Notes: a model not told the origin generated them from the sequence alone. DNA of 7,447 bases from an uncultured Collinsella sp. (GCA_900754745.1 CAAEEB010000047.1:1-7447); one strand, 5' to 3'; positions 1 through 6,086 are shown, numbered from the stretch's first letter. A program made the numbers and translations.

Positions 1-37
1 GAGGCAAAGGTTTCCCCGCCCTGCGCTCCGGCGTTGA
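1..37 (+). CDS. Possible 3' end of an upstream gene (partial)
   Basis: A strong + strand terminator begins at 80, so a + strand transcript enters the window from the left. Of the three forward frames only frame 2 stops before that terminator (TGA at 35-37); the other two run through it. If a protein gene reaches into the window, its last residues would therefore be RQRFPRPALRR. That is too short to identify, and the upstream gene may instead end before position 1. This call is made by elimination only. Confidence 0.25.
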   Translation, partial: RQRFPRPALRR

Positions 38-79
38 GTCGTCGCATGCTCGTTACAGAAAAGCTGATAATAAGTTTGC

Positions 80-107
80 GTGCCGCCCCTTTGGGGCGGC
101 ACTTTTT
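80..107 (+). terminator. Rho-independent terminator
   Basis: A perfect 10-bp GC-rich stem (GTGCCGCCCC at 80-89, GGGGCGGCAC at 93-102) with a 3-base TTT loop is followed directly by TTTTT (103-107). The T-run lies only on the right side, so it ends transcription coming from the left on the + strand and separates the upstream unit from the gene at 361. Confidence 0.92.
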
Positions 108-231
108 GTGTGGGGTCCCGGTCTTCACAATTTCCGTCAAGCTTTTGGTCAGGTTTTGGTTAGTTGGCGGGTTGGTGGAAGGGCAAAAGATTATTCGACA
201 AAAAAGCTCAGAGAAAGTGCTGGTAGGGGAG

Positions 232-263
232 TTGTTGAGGTTTTCGACAGCTTTTGTCAACAA
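232..263. promoter_or_regulatory. Inverted repeat TTGTTGA-N18-TCAACAA, possible operator
   Basis: Perfect 7-bp arms lie at 232-238 and 257-263, with a smaller dyad GACA/TGTC (246-249, 255-258) nested inside. The right arm overlaps the candidate -35 box at 254-259, the usual position for a repressor site. The heptamer TTCGACA occurs at 194-200 and again at 243-249. The rest of the 108-360 leader shows no gene with a plausible start and ribosome binding site. Function is inferred from position only. Confidence 0.3.
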
Positions 264-282
264 GAAACTTTGCGGCTATTGC
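254..282 (+). promoter_or_regulatory. Candidate promoter for the gene at 361
   Basis: TTGTCA (254-259), a 17-base spacer and TATTGC (277-282) give a moderate -35 box and a weak -10 box (first three bases match TATAAT). It would leave a leader of about 70 bases before the ATG at 361. A promoter is expected here because a terminator closes the upstream unit, but this particular match is weak. Confidence 0.28.
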
Positions 283-360
283 TACGGATTGCGTTGCCGT
301 GGCCTTGGCGGTGCGGGATGCTGGGCGCAAGCGTCGAATGCTCCGATTGAGGAGGCAAGC

Positions 361-783
361 ATGGATCTGTTTCTTGAGACCCCGCAGCAACAAGCTGAGC
401 GCATGTTGCGTCAGCAGCAACGGCTTATGGAGATGCAAATGCAAGGGGTAGCCGCCCAGCCCCCTGCGCAAAATGCCACGCCCGCGGTTTCGCCTGCGGG
501 CGTGGCGGCTCCAGAGGCCTATTCCGTACAGCAAGATTCATATGCGCAGGAGCTTGCGTTCGACAAGCGTCGTGCGCGTCGCCGTCGCTGGGCCCAGCGC
601 CTGCGTACGTTGGCGATGATCGTGCTGATCCCGTTGGGGCTCGCGGCAATCTTCTTGGTCTCATATGCCCTCACATGCATTCTCAACGGCGCCTCGCCCA
701 GCGAGGTGCTTGAGCACTTGGCAGCTCTCGGCCAGCGCCTAGGCGATGTCGTAACAACCATCTGCGCCGGCTGGGAGAGTTAG
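361..783 (+). CDS. Small single-pass membrane protein, unknown function
   Basis: A 140-residue protein. The ATG at 361 is chosen because GGAGG lies 6-10 bases upstream (350-354), although the frame is open further left through the terminator. Residues 8-28 are rich in Q, M, R and E and look helical (QQQAERMLRQQQRLMEMQMQ). Residues 30-55 are Ala/Pro-rich and probably disordered. A basic cluster (KRRARRRR, 69-76) precedes one hydrophobic helix at about 84-108, and a short tail of about 30 residues follows. By the positive-inside rule the N-terminal part faces the cytoplasm. I recognise no enzyme motif or named family. It has its own leader and is probably monocistronic, ending just before a large stem-loop. 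The reading frame is convincing (good ribosome binding site, sensible domain layout); the function is unknown. Confidence 0.75.
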   Translation: MDLFLETPQQQAERMLRQQQRLMEMQMQGVAAQPPAQNATPAVSPAGVAAPEAYSVQQDSYAQELAFDKRRARRRRWAQRLRTLAMIVLIPLGLAAIFLVSYALTCILNGASPSEVLEHLAALGQRLGDVVTTICAGWES

Positions 784-788
784 CGTTT

Positions 789-866
789 GTCGCATCAGGA
801 CTTCGAGGGTGTAGGGATTGTCGCCACGAGTAGAATCCTTGCATCTTGTGGGTCCTGTCATGCGAC
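789..866 (+). other. Long imperfect stem-loop (about 29 bp, 6 G-U pairs)
   Basis: Left arm 789-819 pairs with right arm 834-866 around a 14-base loop (820-833). Outer stem: 789-795 with 860-866, then 796-803 with 850-857, separated by a 2-base bulge (858-859). After a 2x2 internal loop (804-805/848-849) an inner stem pairs 806-819 with 834-847. Six pairs are G-U when read as + strand RNA; on the other strand they would be A-C mismatches, so the fold favours a + strand transcript. It starts 5 bases after the stop of the membrane-protein gene and ends 40 bases before the nucleotidyltransferase. No T-run follows, so it is not a standard intrinsic terminator. It could be a REP/MITE-like element, a 3' end structure or a small RNA. 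Confidence 0.55.
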
Positions 867-873
867 TGAATAG

Positions 874-900
874 TATTATTGAAGATGAATAATAATAGGA
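874..900 (+). promoter_or_regulatory. Candidate -10 box, AT-rich operator and RBS of the nucleotidyltransferase module
   Basis: TATTATT (874-880) and AATAATA (888-894) form a perfect 7-bp inverted repeat around GAAGATG. The first six bases of the left arm, TATTAT, match the -10 consensus TATAAT at 5 of 6. No good -35 box is found at normal spacing; TTGTGG (846-851) is too far for this -10 box. The ribosome binding site AGGA (897-900) follows, 6 bases before the ATG at 907. A symmetrical site over a -10 box is typical of autoregulated toxin-antitoxin operons, and the second gene of the module encodes a helix-turn-helix protein. The link between them is inference. Confidence 0.4.
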
Positions 901-906
901 TTTGCT

Positions 907-1437
907 ATGTATAAGCAGGATTTAGAGCAGACTCTTTTGGGCATTGACGAAGAGGCGGAGCTGGAAATAGGTCCAAGAGACGATAGGCCGAGCGTTGTAT
1001 TGGTGGGAGGAAGCGCCTTCATGCTAAATGATGTGACGAATCGGTCGGTTACACATGACATTGATGTGTTTGAGGCAGACAGGTGCCTCCGCGAGATCAT
1101 AGCTCGATACCCCGAGGTGAACGGTATGGCGGTGGCATATTGCAACCAGATGCCATTCAATTACGAAGATCGTTTGATTCCCTTGGATATTGGCGCGCGT
1201 TTTATCAGGTACTTTACGCCATCCTTGGAGGACCTGGCGGTAATGAAGCTCTATGCCTGTCGTCCGAACGACATCGTCGATCTTCATAGTCAGGCATTCG
1301 TCGACCGACTTGATTGGGGGTTGCTCGAACGGCTTATATTCGACGAGGGAGAGGCGCTGGCGTCGTCGCCTTCGGAGCGGAGTTATCAAGAGATGGTCTG
1401 CGCATACAGGCAATACAAAAAGGAGGTGCTCGGTTGA
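907..1437 (+). CDS. DUF6036 / AbiEii-like nucleotidyltransferase (probable toxin)
   Basis: A 176-residue protein of the nucleotidyltransferase superfamily. The signature is clear: hydrophobic strand then GGS (residues 34-36), followed by the metal-binding DID (51-53) in VTHDIDVF, and a possible third acidic residue at D94 (IPLDIG). The downstream block LEDLAVMKLYACRPNDIVDL (107-126), with K114 and the acidic pair D122/D125, matches the conserved Lys and Asp motif of DUF6036 and AbiEii/DUF1814 proteins. Relatives transfer nucleotides to RNA (for example tRNA ends) and act as toxins of type IV or related toxin-antitoxin and abortive-infection systems; the target here is unknown. All core residues appear intact. 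The ATG at 907 follows AGGA by 6 bases. It overlaps the next gene by 4 bases, so the two are translationally coupled. Codons such as ATA, AGA and AGG are frequent, unlike in rmuC or the transporter, which suggests horizontal transfer. Confidence 0.85.
   Translation: MYKQDLEQTLLGIDEEAELEIGPRDDRPSVVLVGGSAFMLNDVTNRSVTHDIDVFEADRCLREIIARYPEVNGMAVAYCNQMPFNYEDRLIPLDIGARFIRYFTPSLEDLAVMKLYACRPNDIVDLHSQAFVDRLDWGLLERLIFDEGEALASSPSERSYQEMVCAYRQYKKEVLG
1420..1436 (+). promoter_or_regulatory. Ribosome binding site and TTG start of the HTH gene
   Basis: AAGGAGGTG (1420-1428) is a near-perfect complement to the 16S rRNA 3' end and lies inside the last codons of the nucleotidyltransferase gene. The TTG at 1434-1436 stands 7 bases after AGGAGG and overlaps the upstream TGA (1435-1437) as TTGA. 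This fixes the start at TTG rather than any codon further upstream in the same open frame. Confidence 0.85.
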
Positions 1438-1997
1438 ATCTGACCTTTGAGGGATTCTTAAAAGGCTATTGCCGAGAGCTATCCGGACAGCAGTCACTGA
1501 GTTTTAGAAAACTGGTTGAGCAGGCGATGACGGTTGCGCCGCGCGTGGCGGAGCCTCTGTTTTTGCTCGCTTTGGCGCAAGGAAAAGCCGAATACGTTCT
1601 GAGTTTATCTGAGGGCTCGTGGATGGAAGAAGATTACCGAGGCGTTTTGTCCTTGTACGGTCAAGCGGGTAACATGGCGTCTCTATGCACCAAAAGTGAG
1701 CTCCCTAATCGTTATGCCAACGTTTGGCGTGCGTATAGAGCGGTGAAGGAAAAGCCAGTGGCGGACAGAAGGATCAACGCCCTGATGCGAAAAAGAACAT
1801 TGGGAGCGCTAGGGGAATCGGGCGTAACGCGTTACGGTCTCTGCCGCGATTTGAATCTGAATAAGGGAAACGTTTACGCATACCTAGCCGGCGATGACTC
1901 AAAGGTGAGCAGGGAGACGGCGCGCCGCATTATGGAATATGCGGAGGAGAGGGGTGCTCAAGAAGGGGCCGGGCGCCCGGTGCGTGTGGCGGGGTAA
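1434..1997 (+). CDS. Helix-turn-helix protein, probable antitoxin/regulator partner of the nucleotidyltransferase
   Basis: A 187-residue protein starting at TTG (strong ribosome binding site, 4-base overlap with the upstream gene). Residues 1-110 are largely helical with no motif I recognise. Residues about 118-171 look like an XRE/Cro-type helix-turn-helix: GLCRDLNLNKGNVYAYLAG (135-153) has the pattern of two helices with a turn, then VSRETARRIMEYAEE. The last 15 residues are Gly/Arg-rich and probably flexible. The protein contains no histidine, so it cannot carry the R-x4-6-H motif of a HEPN toxin; this argues against a HEPN/MNT pair in which the nucleotidyltransferase would be the antitoxin. 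By context it is most likely the antitoxin and operon repressor. In classical AbiE systems the antitoxin gene comes first, so the order here is reversed. Rare-codon use resembles the upstream gene, and the two probably moved together. Confidence 0.75.
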   Translation: MNLTFEGFLKGYCRELSGQQSLSFRKLVEQAMTVAPRVAEPLFLLALAQGKAEYVLSLSEGSWMEEDYRGVLSLYGQAGNMASLCTKSELPNRYANVWRAYRAVKEKPVADRRINALMRKRTLGALGESGVTRYGLCRDLNLNKGNVYAYLAGDDSKVSRETARRIMEYAEERGAQEGAGRPVRVAG

Positions 1998-2030
1998 GAT
2001 TGATCGCGGTTTTGATTGATAATCGATTGG
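1998..2030 (+). promoter_or_regulatory. Short intergenic region with candidate rmuC promoter and GATTG repeats
   Basis: GATAAT at 2018-2023 matches the -10 consensus at 5 of 6 and would start transcription about 20 bases before the rmuC ATG; no convincing -35 box stands 16-18 bases upstream. GATTGAT occurs at 1998-2004 and 2014-2020, exactly 16 bases apart, and GATTGG follows at 2025-2030. AATCGATT (2021-2028) is an 8-bp palindrome. Read-through from the HTH gene is the alternative, since no terminator lies between. Confidence 0.3.
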
Positions 2031-2048
2031 GTTTGTTGGGCGGAGTTT

Positions 2049-3404
2049 ATGTCTGCAATTGATATTGCGCTTGTTGTGATTGCTTTGGTGGCGGTGGGGG
2101 TTGCCGTGGTTTGCGCCATGCAGCTTAAAGGCCTTCGTGCCGAGTTGCGAGAGCGTGGCAGCAACGACGCGGAGACGCTCGCGGCGCTCGAGCAGGCCAA
2201 CAGCACGCTCGATGCCCTCAACGTCGCGTTGGCCGAAACCCGCCGCACGGCAAACGCCATCGCGCAGCAGCAGACGACCGACGCCGCCGTAGAGCAGCAG
2301 CGCTACCTGACCATCGCGCGTGAGTTCTCGCAGGCTGGCGACCGTATGGATGACCTGCGCCGCGAGACGGCCCAACAGCTTGGCGCCAACCGCGAGGGCA
2401 TCGAGCACCGCCTGGACAAGGTGCGCGAGACGGTCGATGCCCAGCTGGGCGCCATTCGCAAGGACAACAACGTGCAGCTCGATCAGATGCGCGCGACGGT
2501 GGACGAGAAACTCTCCCGTACGCTCAACGACCGTCTGTCTGCATCGTTTAAGCAAGTGAGCGACCAGCTCGAGGCTGTGTACAAGGGCCTGGGCGATATG
2601 CAATCCATCGCCACCGGCGTGGGCGACCTTAAGCGCGTGCTGGGCAATGTGAAGGCGCGTGGCATTTTGGGCGAGGTGCAGCTGGGCGCAATCCTGGCGG
2701 ACATCCTTACGCCCGACCAGTATCTGGAAAACGTCGCCACCAAGCCCGGCGCCTCGGAGCGTGTTGAGTTTGCCGTCAAGCTGCCGGTAGACGAGGGCGA
2801 TCCCGTGCTACTGCCGATTGACTCCAAATTCCCGGGCGACGCGTACGAGCATCTGCTCGACGCCCAGGAGTCGGGTGACGCTGAGGCCGTCGCCGCTGCG
2901 CGCAAGACGCTCGATGCGATGGTGAAACGCGAGGCAAAGGATATTTGCGAGAAGTACCTGAGCGTGCCCGCGACGACCAACTTTGGCATTCTGTTCGTGC
3001 CGTTTGAGGGCCTGTACGCCGAGGTCGTCAGCCGCCCCGGGCTTATCGAGACCCTGGGCCGCGACTATCACGTCAACGTTGCCGGCCCCAGCACCATGGC
3101 GGCCATCCTCAACAGCCTGCAGATGAGCTATCAGACGTTTAGGCTGCAAAAACGCACCGATGACGTGCTGCGCGTGCTTTCCGCCGTCAAGGCCGAACTG
3201 CCACGCTATCAAAAGGCGCTCCGCCGCGCCCAGCAGCAGATCGAGACCGCGGGTAAAACGGTCGAGGGCATTATCACCACGCGCACCAACGTTATGGAGC
3301 GCAAGCTCAAGGACATCGACGCGCTGGAAGACGCGCGGGAGGCCGACGCGATTTTGGGCTTGGAGTCCGCAGGCTTACTCGCGGGCCAGGAAGACGAGGA
3401 CTAG
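2049..3404 (+). CDS. rmuC: DNA recombination protein RmuC
   Basis: A 451-residue RmuC family protein (PF02646), associated with limiting recombination at short inverted repeats in E. coli; the core is thought to have a restriction-endonuclease-like fold. An N-terminal membrane helix (residues 5-24) is followed by a long coiled coil (about 25-185; Gln-, Glu-, Arg- and Ala-rich), then the conserved core at about 190-400. Core motifs: LKRVLGNVKARGILGE (194-209), LPIDSKFPG around D258 and K260, and the later segments FGILFVPFEGLYAEV and GPSTMAAILNSLQMSYQTFRLQ. The tail is helical and acidic (GQEDED). The ATG at 2049 is preferred because it yields the typical N-terminal anchor and has GGAG at 2042-2045, although that spacing (3 bases) is tight; an in-frame TTG at 2016 would add 11 residues, and ATG 2118 would remove the anchor. 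Length is normal for the family. It ends 17 bases before a terminator. Confidence 0.95.
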   Translation: MSAIDIALVVIALVAVGVAVVCAMQLKGLRAELRERGSNDAETLAALEQANSTLDALNVALAETRRTANAIAQQQTTDAAVEQQRYLTIAREFSQAGDRMDDLRRETAQQLGANREGIEHRLDKVRETVDAQLGAIRKDNNVQLDQMRATVDEKLSRTLNDRLSASFKQVSDQLEAVYKGLGDMQSIATGVGDLKRVLGNVKARGILGEVQLGAILADILTPDQYLENVATKPGASERVEFAVKLPVDEGDPVLLPIDSKFPGDAYEHLLDAQESGDAEAVAAARKTLDAMVKREAKDICEKYLSVPATTNFGILFVPFEGLYAEVVSRPGLIETLGRDYHVNVAGPSTMAAILNSLQMSYQTFRLQKRTDDVLRVLSAVKAELPRYQKALRRAQQQIETAGKTVEGIITTRTNVMERKLKDIDALEDAREADAILGLESAGLLAGQEDED

Positions 3405-3421
3405 CCGCAACGGACGGCGGG

Positions 3422-3452
3422 GCGCCTGCGCAAACACTGCGCGGGCGCTTTT
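3422..3452 (+). terminator. Rho-independent terminator after rmuC
   Basis: GCGCCTGCGC (3422-3431) pairs with GCGCGGGCGC (3439-3448) as a 10-bp GC-rich stem with one T-G wobble and a 7-base loop. TTTT (3449-3452) follows. The short T-run makes it slightly weaker than the terminator at 80-107. It separates rmuC from the transporter gene. Confidence 0.82.
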
Positions 3453-3462
3453 CGCATCGTGC

Positions 3463-3493
3463 TTGCCTGAAGTGCACTTTAGTGTGCCACAAT
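3463..3493 (+). promoter_or_regulatory. Weak candidate promoter of the ABC transporter gene
   Basis: TTGCCT (3463-3468) and CACAAT (3488-3493) are separated by 19 bases, each a partial match to consensus. Between them lies the imperfect repeat AGTGCAC / AGTGTGCCAC with an inner dyad CACT-TT-AGTG (3474-3483), a possible regulator site. A promoter is expected because a terminator ends just upstream, but the match is poor. Confidence 0.25.
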
Positions 3494-3527
3494 GGCGTTT
3501 CGCCCTATCAGACGCGAAAGGAAGCAC

Positions 3528-5330
3528 ATGTCTCAGAGAAGCACCAGTCCGCTCAAACGCTCTACCGTGCGCCGCACGTTGCAGCGTTTTTGGGATGTCA
3601 CGCGCACGCAGCCGCTGATCGTCTTTCTTTCGGTGTTCTCGTCGGCGGGCTATATCTTTTTGCTTACGTTTGCCAACACCTACGTGATGGCGCTTATCGT
3701 CGACCGCGTCCAGGCCAGCCCCGTGGCAGGCGACCAGGTGTTTGAGGTCTTTGGCCCTTACATTCTGGCGCTCGTGCTCGTTAACCTGGTAGGCCAGATC
3801 CTCTCCAAGCTACAGGACTACACCGTCTACAAGCTCGAGATTGCGGGCAACTATCACTTGGCGCGCCTGTGCTTTGACACGCTCTCCAATCAATCCATGA
3901 CATTCCACACCAGCCGCTTTGGCGGATCGCTTGTGAGCCAGACGAGCCGTTTTATGAGCGGCTACACGGGTCTGGTGGACGTGACGGTGTATTCGCTCAT
4001 CCCCACTATCACCTCGGTTGTCTGCACGGTGGCAGCGCTCGCCCCGGTGGTGCCGACGTTTACCGTGATCCTGGTGGGCATCATGGTCGTCTACATCGCG
4101 TTTGTCTGGCTTATGTACAAGCGCATCATGCCGCTTTCGGCCGCGACGTCCGCCGCACAGAACAAGCTATCGGGCGTGCTGTCCGATGCGGTCACGAACA
4201 TCTTGGCCGTCAAGACCTGTGGGCGCGAGGACTATGAGCGCGACCTGTTCGATGCTGCCGACCGCGCCGCGCGCGATGCCGAGACGGTATCGATGCACGC
4301 CATGATGCAACGCAACTTTACGACCTCGGGCCTTATCGTCATCACCATGGCCGTGGTGAGCGTGTTCGTGGCGGGCGGCAACGCGTGGTTTGGCATCTCG
4401 GCCGGCGCGCTCGTCATGATCTTTACCTATACGTACAACCTCACTATGCGTCTGAACTACGTGAGCTCCATGATGCAGCGCATCAACCGCGCGCTGGGCG
4501 ATGCGGCCGAGATGACGCGCGTGCTGGACGAGCCGCGTCTGGTGGCAGACGACGAGAATGCCCCCGAGCTCAAGGTGCGCGAGGGCGCGATTGATTTTGA
4601 GCACTTGAGCTTTGCATACCGTGACGCCGCGGCGGGCGAGAGCGTGTTCAACGACCTGACGCTCCATGTGGCGGCGGGCCAGCGCGTGGGCCTGGTGGGC
4701 AAATCGGGCTCGGGCAAGACGACACTCACTAAGCTGTTGCTGCGCCTGGACGACGTGCAGGGCGGCCGCGTGCTCGTGGACGGCCAGGACGTCTCGCGCT
4801 GCACGCAGCAGAGCCTGCGCCGCCAGGTTGCCTACGTGCCGCAAGAGGCGCTGCTGTTCCACCGCTCCATTCGCGAGAATATCGCCTACGGCCGCCCCGA
4901 CGCTACCGACGAGCAGATCCGCGAGGCTGCGCGCCTGGCCAACGCCCTGGAATTTATCGATCGTCTGCCCCGTGGCTTTGACACCATGGTGGGCGAGCGC
5001 GGCGTCAAGCTTTCGGGCGGCCAACGCCAGCGCGTGGCCATCGCCCGTGCCATTCTCACTGACGCGCCGATTCTGGTGCTCGACGAGGCGACCTCTGCCC
5101 TGGACAGTGAGTCCGAGGCGCTGGTGCAGGAGGCGCTCGAGAACCTGATGCGCGGCCGCACCTCCATTGTGGTGGCGCACCGCCTGTCCACTGTGGCGGC
5201 GCTCGACCGCATCGTGGTGCTGGCGGACGGCGAGATTGTCGAGGATGGCACGCATGCGCAGCTTGTCGAGGCGGGCGGCGAATACGCAAGCCTGTGGAGC
5301 CGCCAGACCGGCGCGTTTTTGGAGGCTTAA
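3528..5330 (+). CDS. ABC exporter half-transporter (fused membrane and ATPase domains)
   Basis: A 600-residue ABC transporter of the type I exporter (MsbA/LmrA-like) architecture. The N-terminal membrane domain has six hydrophobic helices at about 29-50, 75-93, 152-174, 176-198, 266-284 and 287-305. The C-terminal ATPase domain is complete: A-loop Tyr364, Walker A GKSGSGKT (391-398), Q-loop Gln439, signature LSGGQ (495-499), Walker B ILVLDE with Asp519 and Glu520, D-loop SALD (523-526) and H-loop His551. Because one chain carries one of each domain it must dimerise; no second half-transporter gene is adjacent, so a homodimer is the simplest model. Direction should be export; the substrate (lipid, drug or peptide) cannot be told, and no peptidase C39 domain is present. 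The ATG at 3528 is chosen for its AAAGGAAG ribosome binding site; an in-frame ATG at 3492 would add 12 residues but lies in the promoter region. Probably co-transcribed with nth 63 bases downstream. Confidence 0.93.
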   Translation: MSQRSTSPLKRSTVRRTLQRFWDVTRTQPLIVFLSVFSSAGYIFLLTFANTYVMALIVDRVQASPVAGDQVFEVFGPYILALVLVNLVGQILSKLQDYTVYKLEIAGNYHLARLCFDTLSNQSMTFHTSRFGGSLVSQTSRFMSGYTGLVDVTVYSLIPTITSVVCTVAALAPVVPTFTVILVGIMVVYIAFVWLMYKRIMPLSAATSAAQNKLSGVLSDAVTNILAVKTCGREDYERDLFDAADRAARDAETVSMHAMMQRNFTTSGLIVITMAVVSVFVAGGNAWFGISAGALVMIFTYTYNLTMRLNYVSSMMQRINRALGDAAEMTRVLDEPRLVADDENAPELKVREGAIDFEHLSFAYRDAAAGESVFNDLTLHVAAGQRVGLVGKSGSGKTTLTKLLLRLDDVQGGRVLVDGQDVSRCTQQSLRRQVAYVPQEALLFHRSIRENIAYGRPDATDEQIREAARLANALEFIDRLPRGFDTMVGERGVKLSGGQRQRVAIARAILTDAPILVLDEATSALDSESEALVQEALENLMRGRTSIVVAHRLSTVAALDRIVVLADGEIVEDGTHAQLVEAGGEYASLWSRQTGAFLEA

Positions 5331-5393
5331 GGCCCCCGTGCGTGGGACAATCGTTTCCGTGAAGTTATGTTTCTGTCGAGCCGAGGAGTCGTT

Positions 5394-6059
5394 ATGCCAC
5401 GCGAGACCAATGCCGCCAAACGCGAGCGCGCCATCGAGGTGTGCGAGCGCCTTAACCGTCGCTATGGCCCGGTCGAGTGCTTCTTGGACCACGAGAATCC
5501 CTTTAGGCTGCTCATCGCGGTACTGCTCTCGGCTCAGACGACCGACGCGCAGGTCAACAAGGTGACGCCGAAGCTGTTTTCCCAGTGGCCCACGCCCGAG
5601 GCCATGGCGAGCGCGAGCGTGGCCGATGTGGCGGACACCATTAAGTCACTCGGCTTTTATAAGAGTAAGGCCAAGCATGCCGTGGAGGCCGCGCAGATGA
5701 TCGTTGCCGACTACGGCGGCGAGGTACCGGCCGACATGAAGGAGCTTGTAAAGCTGCCGGGCGTGGGACGCAAGACGGCAAACATCGTGCTCAACGTGGG
5801 GTACGGCATCGTGGAAGGCATCGCGGTGGATACGCACGTCAACCGCATCGCGCACCGCCTGATGCTGAGTCCCAAGACGCACGCCAAAGAGCCGCTCAAG
5901 ACCGAGCAGGATCTGCTCAAGATCTTGCCGCACGAGTATTGGGAGTCGGTCAATCACCAGTGGATCACCTTCGGCCGCGAGATTTGCGATGCCCGTAAGC
6001 CCAAGTGCGACGAGTGCCCGCTGGCAGACCTTTGCCCCAGCGTACGGGTGGTGCAATAG
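5394..6059 (+). CDS. nth: Endonuclease III (DNA glycosylase/AP lyase)
   Basis: A 221-residue base-excision repair enzyme that removes oxidised pyrimidines and cleaves the DNA backbone at the abasic site by beta-elimination. The helix-hairpin-helix LPGVGRKTANIVL carries the catalytic Lys127, and Asp146 follows in AVDTHVNRIAHRL. These match E. coli K120 and D138, with one extra residue between them. The C-terminal [4Fe-4S] loop has C-x6-C-x2-C-x5-C at Cys198, Cys205, Cys208 and Cys214. LLSAQTTDAQVN is the conserved N-terminal core motif. Length is typical. The ATG at 5394 is preferred because GAGGAG (5383-5388) stands 5 bases upstream; an in-frame ATG at 5367 would add nine residues and overlap that binding site. 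No terminator separates it from the transporter, and only an unusual A/T hairpin follows the stop. Confidence 0.96.
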   Translation: MPRETNAAKRERAIEVCERLNRRYGPVECFLDHENPFRLLIAVLLSAQTTDAQVNKVTPKLFSQWPTPEAMASASVADVADTIKSLGFYKSKAKHAVEAAQMIVADYGGEVPADMKELVKLPGVGRKTANIVLNVGYGIVEGIAVDTHVNRIAHRLMLSPKTHAKEPLKTEQDLLKILPHEYWESVNHQWITFGREICDARKPKCDECPLADLCPSVRVVQ

Positions 6060-6086
6060 CTTTTTGCAAATTTTTTTGCAAAAAAG
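6060..6086. repeat. A/T-rich perfect hairpin after nth
   Basis: TTTTTGCAAA (6061-6070) and TTTGCAAAAA (6075-6084) form a perfect 10-bp inverted repeat with a TTTT loop; C6060 and G6086 can close it past a bulged A. The stem is AU-rich and no T-run follows on either side, so it is a poor intrinsic terminator. It may act as a curved or UP-like upstream element for the next promoter, or as a weak 3' end for nth. Confidence 0.45.

Noticed and set aside
34..360. N-terminal extension of the 361-783 gene from TTG 34
   Set aside because: It would translate straight through the strong terminator at 80-107, and no ribosome binding site supports it. ATG 361 has GGAGG at the right distance.
789..866. 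Integron attC site
   Set aside because: The stem-loop size fits, but there is no RYYYAAC/GTTRRRY pair at the ends, no second such site after the module and no integrase in view.
1314..1433. Extension of the HTH gene from TTG 1314
   Set aside because: It would overlap the nucleotidyltransferase gene by over 120 bases without a ribosome binding site; TTG 1434 has AAGGAGGTG at correct spacing.
907..1997. HEPN/MNT toxin-antitoxin pair
   Set aside because: The partner has no histidine at all, so the HEPN R-x4-6-H motif is impossible; its C-terminus is an HTH instead.
811..2007. Target-site duplication flanking the module (GTAGGGATTG-TCGC at 811 and GTAA-GATTGATCGC at 1994)
   Set aside because: The similarity needs two gaps and a substitution, and the second copy starts within the end of the HTH gene; chance is as good an explanation.
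4167..5492. 441-residue open frame on the minus strand
   Set aside because: It lies opposite the ABC ATPase domain and the start of nth. It is His/Ala/Arg-rich, as expected from GC-rich antisense frames, and has no recognisable domain.
6061..6084. Intrinsic terminator of nth
   Set aside because: The hairpin is perfect but almost purely A/T and has no T-run after it on either strand.
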